Below, one piece after another: positions 52,672 through 59,731 of a stretch of DNA of 64,000 nucleotides (its first letter is position 1; each line of letters begins with the position of its first letter). Under the pieces are notes generated by a model. That model did not search any database. It was not told where the DNA came from and worked only from the letters and a program-made list of their open reading frames with translations. The stretch spans positions 5,182,501 to 5,246,500 of the forward strand of contig NZ_WHLY01000002.1 of assembly GCF_009296315.1 (NCBI RefSeq). The letters are read 5' to 3'. Made by a program: the position numbers and the translations under genes. The DNA comes from Salmonirosea aquatica. Lineage in GTDB: Bacteria > Bacteroidota > Bacteroidia > Cytophagales > Spirosomataceae.

Positions 52672-54312
52672 TCATTCAAACACCACGTCGATGGTGTGGC
52701 TGGCCCGTACGAGCCTCCGCTCAAAGCGCCCTGGATTCCAGCGCGGCATGGACTTCACAAGCCGCACCGCTTCCTCATCGCAGCCATAGCCCACGCTCTT
52801 GATCACCGTGATATCCTGCCTCGATCCGTCGGTATTGACCACGAAAGCTACCTTGACTACTCCCGATATGAACGACCGTTCGGCCGCTTCCGGCGTACGG
52901 CGGTTACGGGCCAGCCAGAACCGCATGGCGCTTTCTCCCCCCGGAAACGAAGGGCTTTCGTCCACAACGCGGTAAATGGCTTTGGGGTCGGGCGTCTTCT
53001 TTTTCGGCGCGGTGGCCGGTACCTTGGGTTTTGGAGCGGCCGCAATTGACGCTTTCACATCTGGTTTTTTCTCTTCGACCGGTTCCAGGTTCAGCTTGGG
53101 AGGGGCCAATGAAACCGTGTCCGGCCTGATTGGGGCAGTGGTATTGGCAGGTACCTTCGCTACTTCCGGAGTCGCGATTGTCTTGTGGTCTTGAAGAGCG
53201 TACCAGATTGTACCCCCCACGATCATAGCGATGACGACCGAGGCTGCCACCCACACGCTTACATTGGATTTGCCCGGCGTAGGCGCTGGGGCAGCAGGTA
53301 CCTTCTCCACGGGGCGGGGCGGGGGAGGCGGGAGTAGAGGTACCTCAACGGGCATGAGCTCGGTCCGCTCATCATGGATACGGATCGGTTTTTTGGGCGG
53401 TGTGGGTGGAGGGAGTACCTGCGTGGTTTCTTCGGGCGCAGTCGCAATCTCCTTCGGATGCAGGTGAGCCAGGAGTTCGTCTACGGTTTTGATGCGTTGC
53501 TGTGGGGACACCACCAGGCAGGTGGCTACGATAGTACGGTACTTGTCGGGTACCTTCATCAAATCGGGAATAAAATCGAGGTTGACCACCCGCTTCATGA
53601 ATTCGATGCGGCCGGCCTCGGAGGCAATACTGATGTCATCGGCTCGGAAGGGGAGCTTTTTGCCGTTAAACCACACGTAGATCGCCAGAATCCCAAAACT
53701 CCACAGATCCACATTGGGTCGCAGTTCCCGGGCTTCCCATTGCTCGGGGGCCGCGTAGGCATAGGTACCCGCCCCGATGGTATTGGTCACGTACGATTTG
53801 TCGTCCACACTGGCCTGGCGACTGATTCCGAAGTCGGTGATGAGCGGAATGTAAAACCCCCGCCGTTCCACGATCAGGATATTGGAGGGCTTGAGGTCAC
53901 TATGAATGATGAGGGGGCGGTGCCTATGCAGGTAGTTGATGCCGTCGAGCAGGCCGTCCACGATTCGATCTTTCTGAGCCGTGGTGAGGGTATGCTTGCC
54001 CAGAAGCTGACTGAGATTGCCGTGTTCGTAGTACTTCATCAGGGCCACATCGTGGGTACCGATGCCCGGTAGCCTGATCCGCTGGCAATCCATGTACCGG
54101 GCTATGTTCGTATGTTCCAGGTCACACACCCGTTTGTATTCGCTCAACAGGCTGAATTCCTCCATGTTGGGCTGTACCTTGGAGAGCTTGAGGGCGATGT
54201 ATTCATTGCGCACTTTGTCCCAGGCCTTGAAAATCTTGCCAAAACCGCCTTCTCCCAGCAAATCGTTGTCGGGGTCGTAGTCGAAGCGGTCGGTAAATTC
54301 GTTGGCAGTCAT
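52672..54312 (-). CDS. Ser/Thr protein kinase fused to a TonB C-terminal domain
   Basis: This 546-residue protein has a cytoplasmic kinase domain at about 12-280. The Gly loop is LGEGGFGKIF and ALKLS carries the ATP Lys. The catalytic loop IIHSDLKPSNILI has His-Ser-Asp in place of His-Arg-Asp, and DFG is in LITDFGISRQA. A Pro-rich linker follows (APAPTPGK). One transmembrane helix is at about 350-370 (VWVAASVVIAMIVGGTIWYAL). A Pro/Ala/Lys-rich periplasmic stretch precedes a TonB_C-type domain (VDESPSFPGGESAMRFWLARN, GVVKVAFVVNTDGSRQDITVIKSVGYGCDEEAVRLVKSMPRW). The fusion implies energy or signal transfer across the periplasm. The last gene of the six-gene operon, it pairs with the PP2C phosphatase and FHA proteins. 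Confidence 0.9.
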   Translation of the reverse strand: MTANEFTDRFDYDPDNDLLGEGGFGKIFKAWDKVRNEYIALKLSKVQPNMEEFSLLSEYKRVCDLEHTNIARYMDCQRIRLPGIGTHDVALMKYYEHGNLSQLLGKHTLTTAQKDRIVDGLLDGINYLHRHRPLIIHSDLKPSNILIVERRGFYIPLITDFGISRQASVDDKSYVTNTIGAGTYAYAAPEQWEARELRPNVDLWSFGILAIYVWFNGKKLPFRADDISIASEAGRIEFMKRVVNLDFIPDLMKVPDKYRTIVATCLVVSPQQRIKTVDELLAHLHPKEIATAPEETTQVLPPPTPPKKPIRIHDERTELMPVEVPLLPPPPPRPVEKVPAAPAPTPGKSNVSVWVAASVVIAMIVGGTIWYALQDHKTIATPEVAKVPANTTAPIRPDTVSLAPPKLNLEPVEEKKPDVKASIAAAPKPKVPATAPKKKTPDPKAIYRVVDESPSFPGGESAMRFWLARNRRTPEAAERSFISGVVKVAFVVNTDGSRQDITVIKSVGYGCDEEAVRLVKSMPRWNPGRFERRLVRASHTIDVVFE

Positions 54313-54356
54313 AGGCTTGCTGTACTTAGGGTTTCGGTACCGTTATTAGTATTGAT

Positions 54357-55526
54357 TCAATACTTACTGACCCGGATGTAGTCGATCTCAAAGCTTCCGT
54401 AGCTGGCTTTGCCACAAACTCCCGTGGCGCAATTGTAGAAAATATCCAGCCCGACCGGGCCCGCCAAGGTGATGCCTGTATCCGTGAACCAGGTACCTTT
54501 GGTGCAGTCGTCCGTAACGGTGAGGGTACCGTTGATGCTGCTGACGGTAAAAGTGGCTTCGCGGCAGGAAGTAGGAAAGTCACGGGTAATACTGGGTTGT
54601 CCGTAACGGTTCACGCGCAACTTGCGCACGCCATCTTCGTACAGGATGACCAGGGCCAAATCCCGATTGCCGTACTCCTTCACGGCAAATTTGATCTGGG
54701 CGAAGCGGGGATTGCCGGAAGCGAGATCTTCTTTGCCAAATTTGGCCTTGATCTCGAAGTTGGTGAGTCCCGAGAGGTCCTGCGAATGCTTTAGGCCATA
54801 AATCACCTCATTCTGGACGCCCGTCATTCGCATGACCAGATAGCTGTTCGAGACGCTCAAAAATTCACCCGTATTGCCATTGGTGTTGTATTGCCTGGTC
54901 CAGGCTTTTACATCATTGGGATCATTAAAATCCAAAGTAAGGACAGGTGTGGCGGATTTGGGCTTGATGGTAACCTCCTTAATTTTGGTGTTCGAGGTAC
55001 CCACCGCGTTGGAAGCAATCAACTTGACACCGTAGGTACCTGCATTCTCGTAGCGGTGCGAGGCATCCTTCGTTGTGGCGGTACCCCCGTCGTTAAAATC
55101 CCAGGTATAGGTCGAGGCGTTGCTGGAAGTGTTGGCAAAAGATACCGTACAGGGAGCCTCACAATTATTATTGGCGATTGTGAAATCCGCTACGGGGGCC
55201 GGTAGGCTGGTGACCACCCGCACATCCTGCGTTACGCCGTCGCTGCCGCCGTCGCCCCGGGCGATCAACTTCACGGCGTAACGATCCCCGGAGTTGTAGG
55301 TGTGCGAGGGGCTCTCTTCATTGGAGGTACCCCCATCGCCAAAGTCCCAGGCATAGTCGGTGGCGTTACTGGAATTATTAGTGAAAGTCACTTCGCTGGC
55401 CCCGGGTATATTGTTTACCTCAAACGTATACGAGGCTTCCGGTGGATCGGGAATCTCGGTCTGGCAGGAGATGGTACCCCCAATCAGCAGGGAATACAGG
55501 CATATTTTGGAATAAAGGCTTTTCAT
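54357..55526 (-). CDS. PKD-domain lipoprotein with C-terminal beta domain
   Basis: The 389-residue protein starts at the ATG at 55526; an upstream GTG at 55547 is less likely. The signal sequence runs to GGTISC with Cys20 as a weak lipobox. Two PKD domains follow (DYAWDFGDGGTSNEESPSHTYNSG; STYTWDFNDGGTATTKDASHRYENAG). The C-terminal about 190 residues are beta-rich (LTLDFNDPNDVKAWTRQY, SNSYLVMRM, FEIKAKF, LALVILYEDGVRKLRVNRYG), similar to concanavalin-like carbohydrate- or surface-binding domains. It is the only surface protein of its operon. The PKD part parallels the lipoprotein at 44222. Confidence 0.8.
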   Translation of the reverse strand: MKSLYSKICLYSLLIGGTISCQTEIPDPPEASYTFEVNNIPGASEVTFTNNSSNATDYAWDFGDGGTSNEESPSHTYNSGDRYAVKLIARGDGGSDGVTQDVRVVTSLPAPVADFTIANNNCEAPCTVSFANTSSNASTYTWDFNDGGTATTKDASHRYENAGTYGVKLIASNAVGTSNTKIKEVTIKPKSATPVLTLDFNDPNDVKAWTRQYNTNGNTGEFLSVSNSYLVMRMTGVQNEVIYGLKHSQDLSGLTNFEIKAKFGKEDLASGNPRFAQIKFAVKEYGNRDLALVILYEDGVRKLRVNRYGQPSITRDFPTSCREATFTVSSINGTLTVTDDCTKGTWFTDTGITLAGPVGLDIFYNCATGVCGKASYGSFEIDYIRVSKY

Positions 55527-55627
55527 GGTGATCAGGAATTTTGACACTACGTTTTTAAAACTTGAACATTTTGGTCTATTTGCTTTATACTAGGTCGTTT
55601 TTTGAAGGTGAAGGGTAACAAAAAACT

Positions 55628-56488
55628 TCACATCGGCCTGGATTCCCAGATGTGTACCGGAGGTGGCGCAGACCGGTCGGGCTGAGCGGTGATTTCCTTA
55701 TCCAGTATCGCCACCAGTGACTCTTCGGTACCCACCGATTCGATCTGGATCAGATAAGCCGAAAAATTGTCATTCGTCATGCCCTCACATTCCTCCCGGA
55801 GGGAAGCCATAATGCTTTCGGTCGAAGCAGACTCGCTGCTCACTTGCCCCAGGTGATACTCGAGCAGTCCATCGTACACCCGTTCCAGTACCCCATCGGT
55901 ACAAAGAAAGAAATAGTCGCCCGCCCGGACATCATCAATGATTTTGAAGTCCGCCTGATCGGGGCGGGAAGCGGACAGAACCCGCGTGATGACGTTTTTT
56001 TTGGGATGCTCCCGCGCTTGTTCTTCGGTGATCACACCACTCGCAATCAATTCATTCACCCATTTGTGGTCGCGGGTCTGGTAGATTATTCTGCCCTCGC
56101 GCACCTGGTAAATCCGGCTGTCGCCCAGATGGGCCATGGCTACCTTATTATCCAGCAGCAACAGCAAAGTCAGGGTGGTGGCCATGCCCGCCGAATCGGG
56201 GTCTTGTTTCTCAATGGATTCAAATACTCCTCGGGTATATTCCAATGCCTGCTGCACCTGGTCTGTAGAAGCCAGGGCGTCGGGATTCTGTGCGAAATAC
56301 TCGCTCAGGCAGCGGCAGGCTTCCGCACTGGCTACTTCGCCCCGGTGCTCTCCGCCCACGCCGTCGCATACCAGAAACAGGCGATCGGCCACAGTAGCGT
56401 GTCCGGGGGGTGGGAATACACTGTCTTCATTGTGGGTGCGGTTGCCCGTTTCGTTGAAGCAGACCGGCTGATAGATCGTGATGCTCAT
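55628..56488 (-). CDS. PP2C-family serine/threonine phosphatase
   Basis: The 286-residue cytoplasmic protein shows the PP2C motifs in order: GNRTHNEDSVF (metal Asp), RLFLVCDGVGGEHRGEVAS, MATTLTLLLLLDNKVAMAHLGDSRIYQVREGRIIYQTRDHKWV, VITRVLSASRPDQAD and YFFLCTDGVLERV with the late metal Asp. The product is expected to dephosphorylate the substrates of the Ser/Thr kinase at 52672. The trio kinase, phosphatase and FHA proteins recalls the PpkA-PppA-Fha threonine phosphorylation pathway that switches Proteobacterial T6SS activity. Conservation of that function here is inference. Confidence 0.93.
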   Translation of the reverse strand: MSITIYQPVCFNETGNRTHNEDSVFPPPGHATVADRLFLVCDGVGGEHRGEVASAEACRCLSEYFAQNPDALASTDQVQQALEYTRGVFESIEKQDPDSAGMATTLTLLLLLDNKVAMAHLGDSRIYQVREGRIIYQTRDHKWVNELIASGVITEEQAREHPKKNVITRVLSASRPDQADFKIIDDVRAGDYFFLCTDGVLERVYDGLLEYHLGQVSSESASTESIMASLREECEGMTNDNFSAYLIQIESVGTEESLVAILDKEITAQPDRSAPPPVHIWESRPM

Positions 56489-56505
56489 CGGAGTAGGTAC
56501 CTGGT

Positions 56506-57210
56506 TTATTTTATGATAACGGTAGGTGAATAATCGGTTTCCTGGACGATCCGGGAGGCGTCCTGGCCGTTGGTGGCCGTGATCAGCGTTTTAATGACCA
56601 CCTTGGTTTTACCCATTTGAATGGTGTCACCGTCGTTCAGGTACACCATGTCCTTGGGCCGGAGCGCGGTGGGGTAGGCATTGACGAAGGTACCATTGGT
56701 ACTCATTTGCTCGGGCGTGCCACTGGTCATGGTCACATCCGACAGGAAAAAATCGTACCCTCCGCTGCGGCTGGGTTTTACTTCCACGATGCAGTGGTTG
56801 CGGCCCATGTAGGGGTCGTCGGTTTCGATCATGATGTCACAGGGTCGGCTTACGCTCTTGCGACCCACGATTTGTCGGCCAATCCGCAACGGGTGTGTTT
56901 GGGGAGGAGCGTTCTCGTCATGCACTACCAGCCAACCCATTTCGGGAGCAGCGGCGGCTGGCGGCGGTGCTGTCCGGGGCGGGGGAACAGGACGAGGGGC
57001 CGAAGGGATAGCGGCCGGGGTACGCGGCGGAACGGTAGCCGTCGGGGAACTGGACGCCGGGGCAACAACCGGAGTAGCTTGAGCAGTACCCGACGGCGTG
57101 CCCCCCGCAATGACGGGATTGGGGTACCCGCAGGTAGTACATTTGATGATCGGGGTGGCTGTGTTGGTGACCAGCAGTCGGGTACTGCATTTTCTGCACG
57201 TTATCTCCAT
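56506..57210 (-). CDS. zinc-ribbon and FHA-domain protein
   Basis: This 234-residue cytoplasmic protein has an N-terminal zinc ribbon with Cys5, Cys8, Cys24 and Cys27 (ITCRKCSTRLL, IIKCTTCGY). A low-complexity Pro/Ala/Thr linker covers about 35-95. The FHA domain covers about 100-220 (HPLRIGRQIVGRKS, DDPYMGRNHCIVEV, STNGTFVNAYPTALRPKDMVYLNDGDTIQMG). FHA domains bind phosphothreonine peptides, so this is a candidate sensor of the kinase at 52672. It lies 16 nt after the preceding gene, with the PP2C 17 nt downstream. Confidence 0.85.
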   Translation of the reverse strand: MEITCRKCSTRLLVTNTATPIIKCTTCGYPNPVIAGGTPSGTAQATPVVAPASSSPTATVPPRTPAAIPSAPRPVPPPRTAPPPAAAAPEMGWLVVHDENAPPQTHPLRIGRQIVGRKSVSRPCDIMIETDDPYMGRNHCIVEVKPSRSGGYDFFLSDVTMTSGTPEQMSTNGTFVNAYPTALRPKDMVYLNDGDTIQMGKTKVVIKTLITATNGQDASRIVQETDYSPTVIIK

Positions 57211-57226
57211 AGATCAGGAATTTGAA

Positions 57227-58636
57227 TTAAGAAAATAGCGAATGGTCGTGATCATCGTAACCATCCTGAAAGGTGGAGTCAGAATCAGTATCCGGCTCAT
57301 CATCGAAAGCCAACTCATCGGTTTCTGCTTCAGGATCATAGTTATTGAGCAGGGCGTCGTCTTCGGCGTACGAAAACTGCGGTATTTCGTCTTCCCCCAC
57401 CTTCATTTCTTCCAGCGGTTCAACCTCCACCGTTACAATCGAATGGGTTTCTGAATCGTACGAAAAACCCATCTCGATCTGTCCGTCATTGTCGAAATCC
57501 AGGCCTACCACGGGTCCTTTCTCATCGGTCAGGAAAGTGATGGCGTCGATGGTATTGTTCCGATCGCTGTCCAGGGTGACCACGTATTGCCCCGCTTCCT
57601 GATGAATCGATACCGGGAGTACTTCGTGGGAATCATGCCGGGTACCCGCGTTATAAAAACCCATATCCGCCTCAATGGGTACGAACTCGATGTGTTCGAT
57701 TTCAGTGGCACTCATCGAGAAGGGCTCGATCTGGGAAGCGAACGTTTTTCCACTTTTCGCTTCCAGGTCGTAACGGGTATCCAGAATTCCGTCCCCATCA
57801 GTATCCATCAGTACCATCGGTGACTGACCGTTGATGCGGCCCATCAGTACCTCGACCTGACCGTCGCCATTCTTATCAATTCCCGTCCAGACCAACTCCC
57901 CGCGCTCGGCCACAATTACATGCTGAAAGGCAGCTGCCAGATCGGGGGAGTCGTTCTGTAGATTTTCATAGCCGGGATGGATGATCGGTTCCGCGCCTTC
58001 GAGCCAGTGCTGTTTCTGGTCTTCGGGTACCGTATCCCACTCGGTCTCGGTGAAGGTACTATAGAAGGTACCCCGCCAGGCGAATAGACCCGCCGGGCCT
58101 ACCTCGGCGCGGGCCGTATGGAAAGCTTCGAGGAAAGGTAAGTCGTCCCCAACGGTCGTAGCTACCTCCGGAATGTCAGGTATTTCCAGGAGAGCATGAT
58201 GCTCTTCGGGAACGGATGGCGGGGCGGCAGGGGGTACCTCCGGCCGCGTAGCTGGCTGGTGAGGCGCAGCGGCTCTGGGGCGGGGCGGGGCGGAAGGCGC
58301 GATCGGTTCGGAGGGTAGGGGTACCTCCGGTTCAGTATCCAAGTCCAGAATGGGAGCCGTCAAGTCCGTCGTTTCCGGGGCTATGGCCGGCGTGGCGGCG
58401 ACCGCCTCATTGGGCAGGCTGGTGATCACGATTGCTCCCAAACCTATTGCCAAGGCACCACCCGAAGCCAGAACGATCTTTTCTTCTTTGGAAAGCTTCT
58501 TCAACGCCGGTTTCTTAGGTACCACCGGCATGGCCATCACCGGAGCAGCGGCAGCAACGGGGGGCGGAGCCACGGCCGGTGCGTTGACCAGACTTTTGGC
58601 CCAAATCTGTGTTTTTTCAAAATCAGGATTGGTCAT
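57227..58636 (-). CDS. membrane protein with periplasmic calcium-loop repeats
   Basis: The 469-residue protein has a short cytoplasmic N-terminus (TNPDFEKTQIWAK) and a basic stretch (KKPALKKLSKEEK). One transmembrane helix is at 54-73 (IVLASGGALAIGLGAIVITS). After a Pro/Ala linker comes a periplasmic domain with repeated EF-hand-like loops DKNGDGQVE, DTDGDGILD, DSDRNNTID and DFDNDGQIE, spaced about 30-90 residues. The tail is very acidic (DDEPDTDSDSTF). Ca-binding and anchoring are inferred. The family is not recognised. The gene's start is preceded by one copy of the GC-rich leader element. Confidence 0.75.
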   Translation of the reverse strand: MTNPDFEKTQIWAKSLVNAPAVAPPPVAAAAPVMAMPVVPKKPALKKLSKEEKIVLASGGALAIGLGAIVITSLPNEAVAATPAIAPETTDLTAPILDLDTEPEVPLPSEPIAPSAPPRPRAAAPHQPATRPEVPPAAPPSVPEEHHALLEIPDIPEVATTVGDDLPFLEAFHTARAEVGPAGLFAWRGTFYSTFTETEWDTVPEDQKQHWLEGAEPIIHPGYENLQNDSPDLAAAFQHVIVAERGELVWTGIDKNGDGQVEVLMGRINGQSPMVLMDTDGDGILDTRYDLEAKSGKTFASQIEPFSMSATEIEHIEFVPIEADMGFYNAGTRHDSHEVLPVSIHQEAGQYVVTLDSDRNNTIDAITFLTDEKGPVVGLDFDNDGQIEMGFSYDSETHSIVTVEVEPLEEMKVGEDEIPQFSYAEDDALLNNYDPEAETDELAFDDEPDTDSDSTFQDGYDDHDHSLFS

Positions 58637-58665
58637 GGAGAGTAATGATGAGTGATTAGTGATGA

Positions 58666-58689
58666 ATGATGAGGGGCCCGCCCCCGCGG
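58666..58689 (-). repeat. GC-rich leader element, copy 1
   Basis: On the minus strand the sequence is CCGCGGGGGCGGGCCCCTCA followed by TCAT. It matches the copies before tssB and tssC with one or two substitutions. It contains a short potential hairpin (GGGGG CGGG CCCC) and is followed by ATTCATCAC-type direct repeats and the ATG of the 57227-58636 gene 30 nt downstream. Confidence 0.65.
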
Positions 58690-58761
58690 CGGCTGGCGCA
58701 CCAGTGATGGAGGGGTACCTTTGCGATAGCGTCCAATAATCCAGTATTTATTATCCACTTT

Positions 58762-59544
58762 TCAAGGTATCAGAGGCTTTTTGCAGGCCCGGCAATTTTT
58801 GGTTTTTTCTAATAATTCAAAAGGTTGCTGAACGAATGTATGGCAGTGCGGACATACATAATTGATCCGGTACCAGTCTTCCAGCCCGTTGTAGGACTTG
58901 CGTTCTTTGCTGAGTTTGCGCGAACTCAAAAAAGCAATTCCCGCGAACCCCAGCGGAATGGCACTCCCAATAAACCCGAATACCTTATATTCAGGCGGCA
59001 AAGTCTGGAGCAACAGCGGCCCCATGACGGCCCCGATCGGAAAACCCAACCCCTGGATGCGCGAATTCATGGATTCCTGCATCTGTATTTCGGCCAGTCG
59101 GTACTTTTTCTCGCGGTACTCATCGCTGACCTTCTTAAGGTTCCAGGCGATTTCCCTCAGCTCTTCATCCTGAGCCGGAGGTTCCTCGTAGGCGGGTAGC
59201 GGGGGCGGCACGACTACCAGTGGTGGGGGTACCTTAGGCAGGATAGCCTGCGGCAAATGACCCTGCGGTAGGCGATCCTGCGACGGATGTCCCAGAATTT
59301 GCTCCCACGATAGCAGGGTCTGCCCAAGCTTGATCTGGCTAGTGGGCGTCACTTCCTTGCGGTACACCCGCATACCGTTCACGAAAGTCCCGTTCGCCGA
59401 ACCCATGTCCTGAATCTCCCAGGTGTTCGTAACCGGACTCAATAAAGTGAGCGTGGCGTGGGTGCCGCTCACGTCGTGCGCGTTGAGTACAATCGTATTG
59501 CCTGGTTTCCTCCCGATGGTGATTCTTTTGGTCGAAGGATTCAT
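58762..59544 (-). CDS. FHA-domain membrane protein with C-terminal zinc ribbon
   Basis: The 260-residue protein starts at the ATG at 59544 (MNPSTKRITIG), which places the FHA fold at the very N-terminus. A second ATG at 59601 is possible. The frame also extends upstream over the palindrome at 59649-59668, but that is unlikely to be coding. FHA: RITIGRKPGNTIVLNAHDVSGTHATLTLL, NGTFVNGMRVYRKEV. Two hydrophobic segments follow (IGAVMGPLLLQTL, VFGFIGSAIPLGFAGIAF). The end is a zinc ribbon: CPHCHTFV and NCRACKKPL. It is the first gene of the minus operon and reads phosphothreonine on membrane-associated partners (inferred). Confidence 0.82.
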   Translation of the reverse strand: MNPSTKRITIGRKPGNTIVLNAHDVSGTHATLTLLSPVTNTWEIQDMGSANGTFVNGMRVYRKEVTPTSQIKLGQTLLSWEQILGHPSQDRLPQGHLPQAILPKVPPPLVVVPPPLPAYEEPPAQDEELREIAWNLKKVSDEYREKKYRLAEIQMQESMNSRIQGLGFPIGAVMGPLLLQTLPPEYKVFGFIGSAIPLGFAGIAFLSSRKLSKERKSYNGLEDWYRINYVCPHCHTFVQQPFELLEKTKNCRACKKPLIP

Positions 59545-59648
59545 TTTTAATAACAGGCTATTAGTCAGGTACTTAAATTGAATGCTTTCTTCATGCGGCA
59601 TAGTCCGCGAAGGACGAATGCAAGTAGCAAAATGCGCCCAAGTAATAA

Positions 59649-59668
59649 AATACGTCATTTGACGTATT
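59649..59668. promoter_or_regulatory. palindromic operator candidate, copy 3
   Basis: AATACGTCA-TT-TGACGTATT, identical to the core of copy 2. It lies in the divergent control region, 64 nt upstream of the clpV ATG at 59732 and about 105 nt upstream of the FHA ATG at 59544. It is placed to control both operons. Confidence 0.78.
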
Positions 59669-59731
59669 TCGTAAGGCCCTAATCTTCAATAACATTGCAA
59701 CGTCATTTCACCATAAGATCCGACGTTTGCC

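Noticed and set aside
59602..59658. Extended N-terminus of the FHA protein from an ATG at 59658
   Set aside because: The ATG lies in the palindrome and the extra residues have no FHA character; the start at 59544 (or 59601) fits better.
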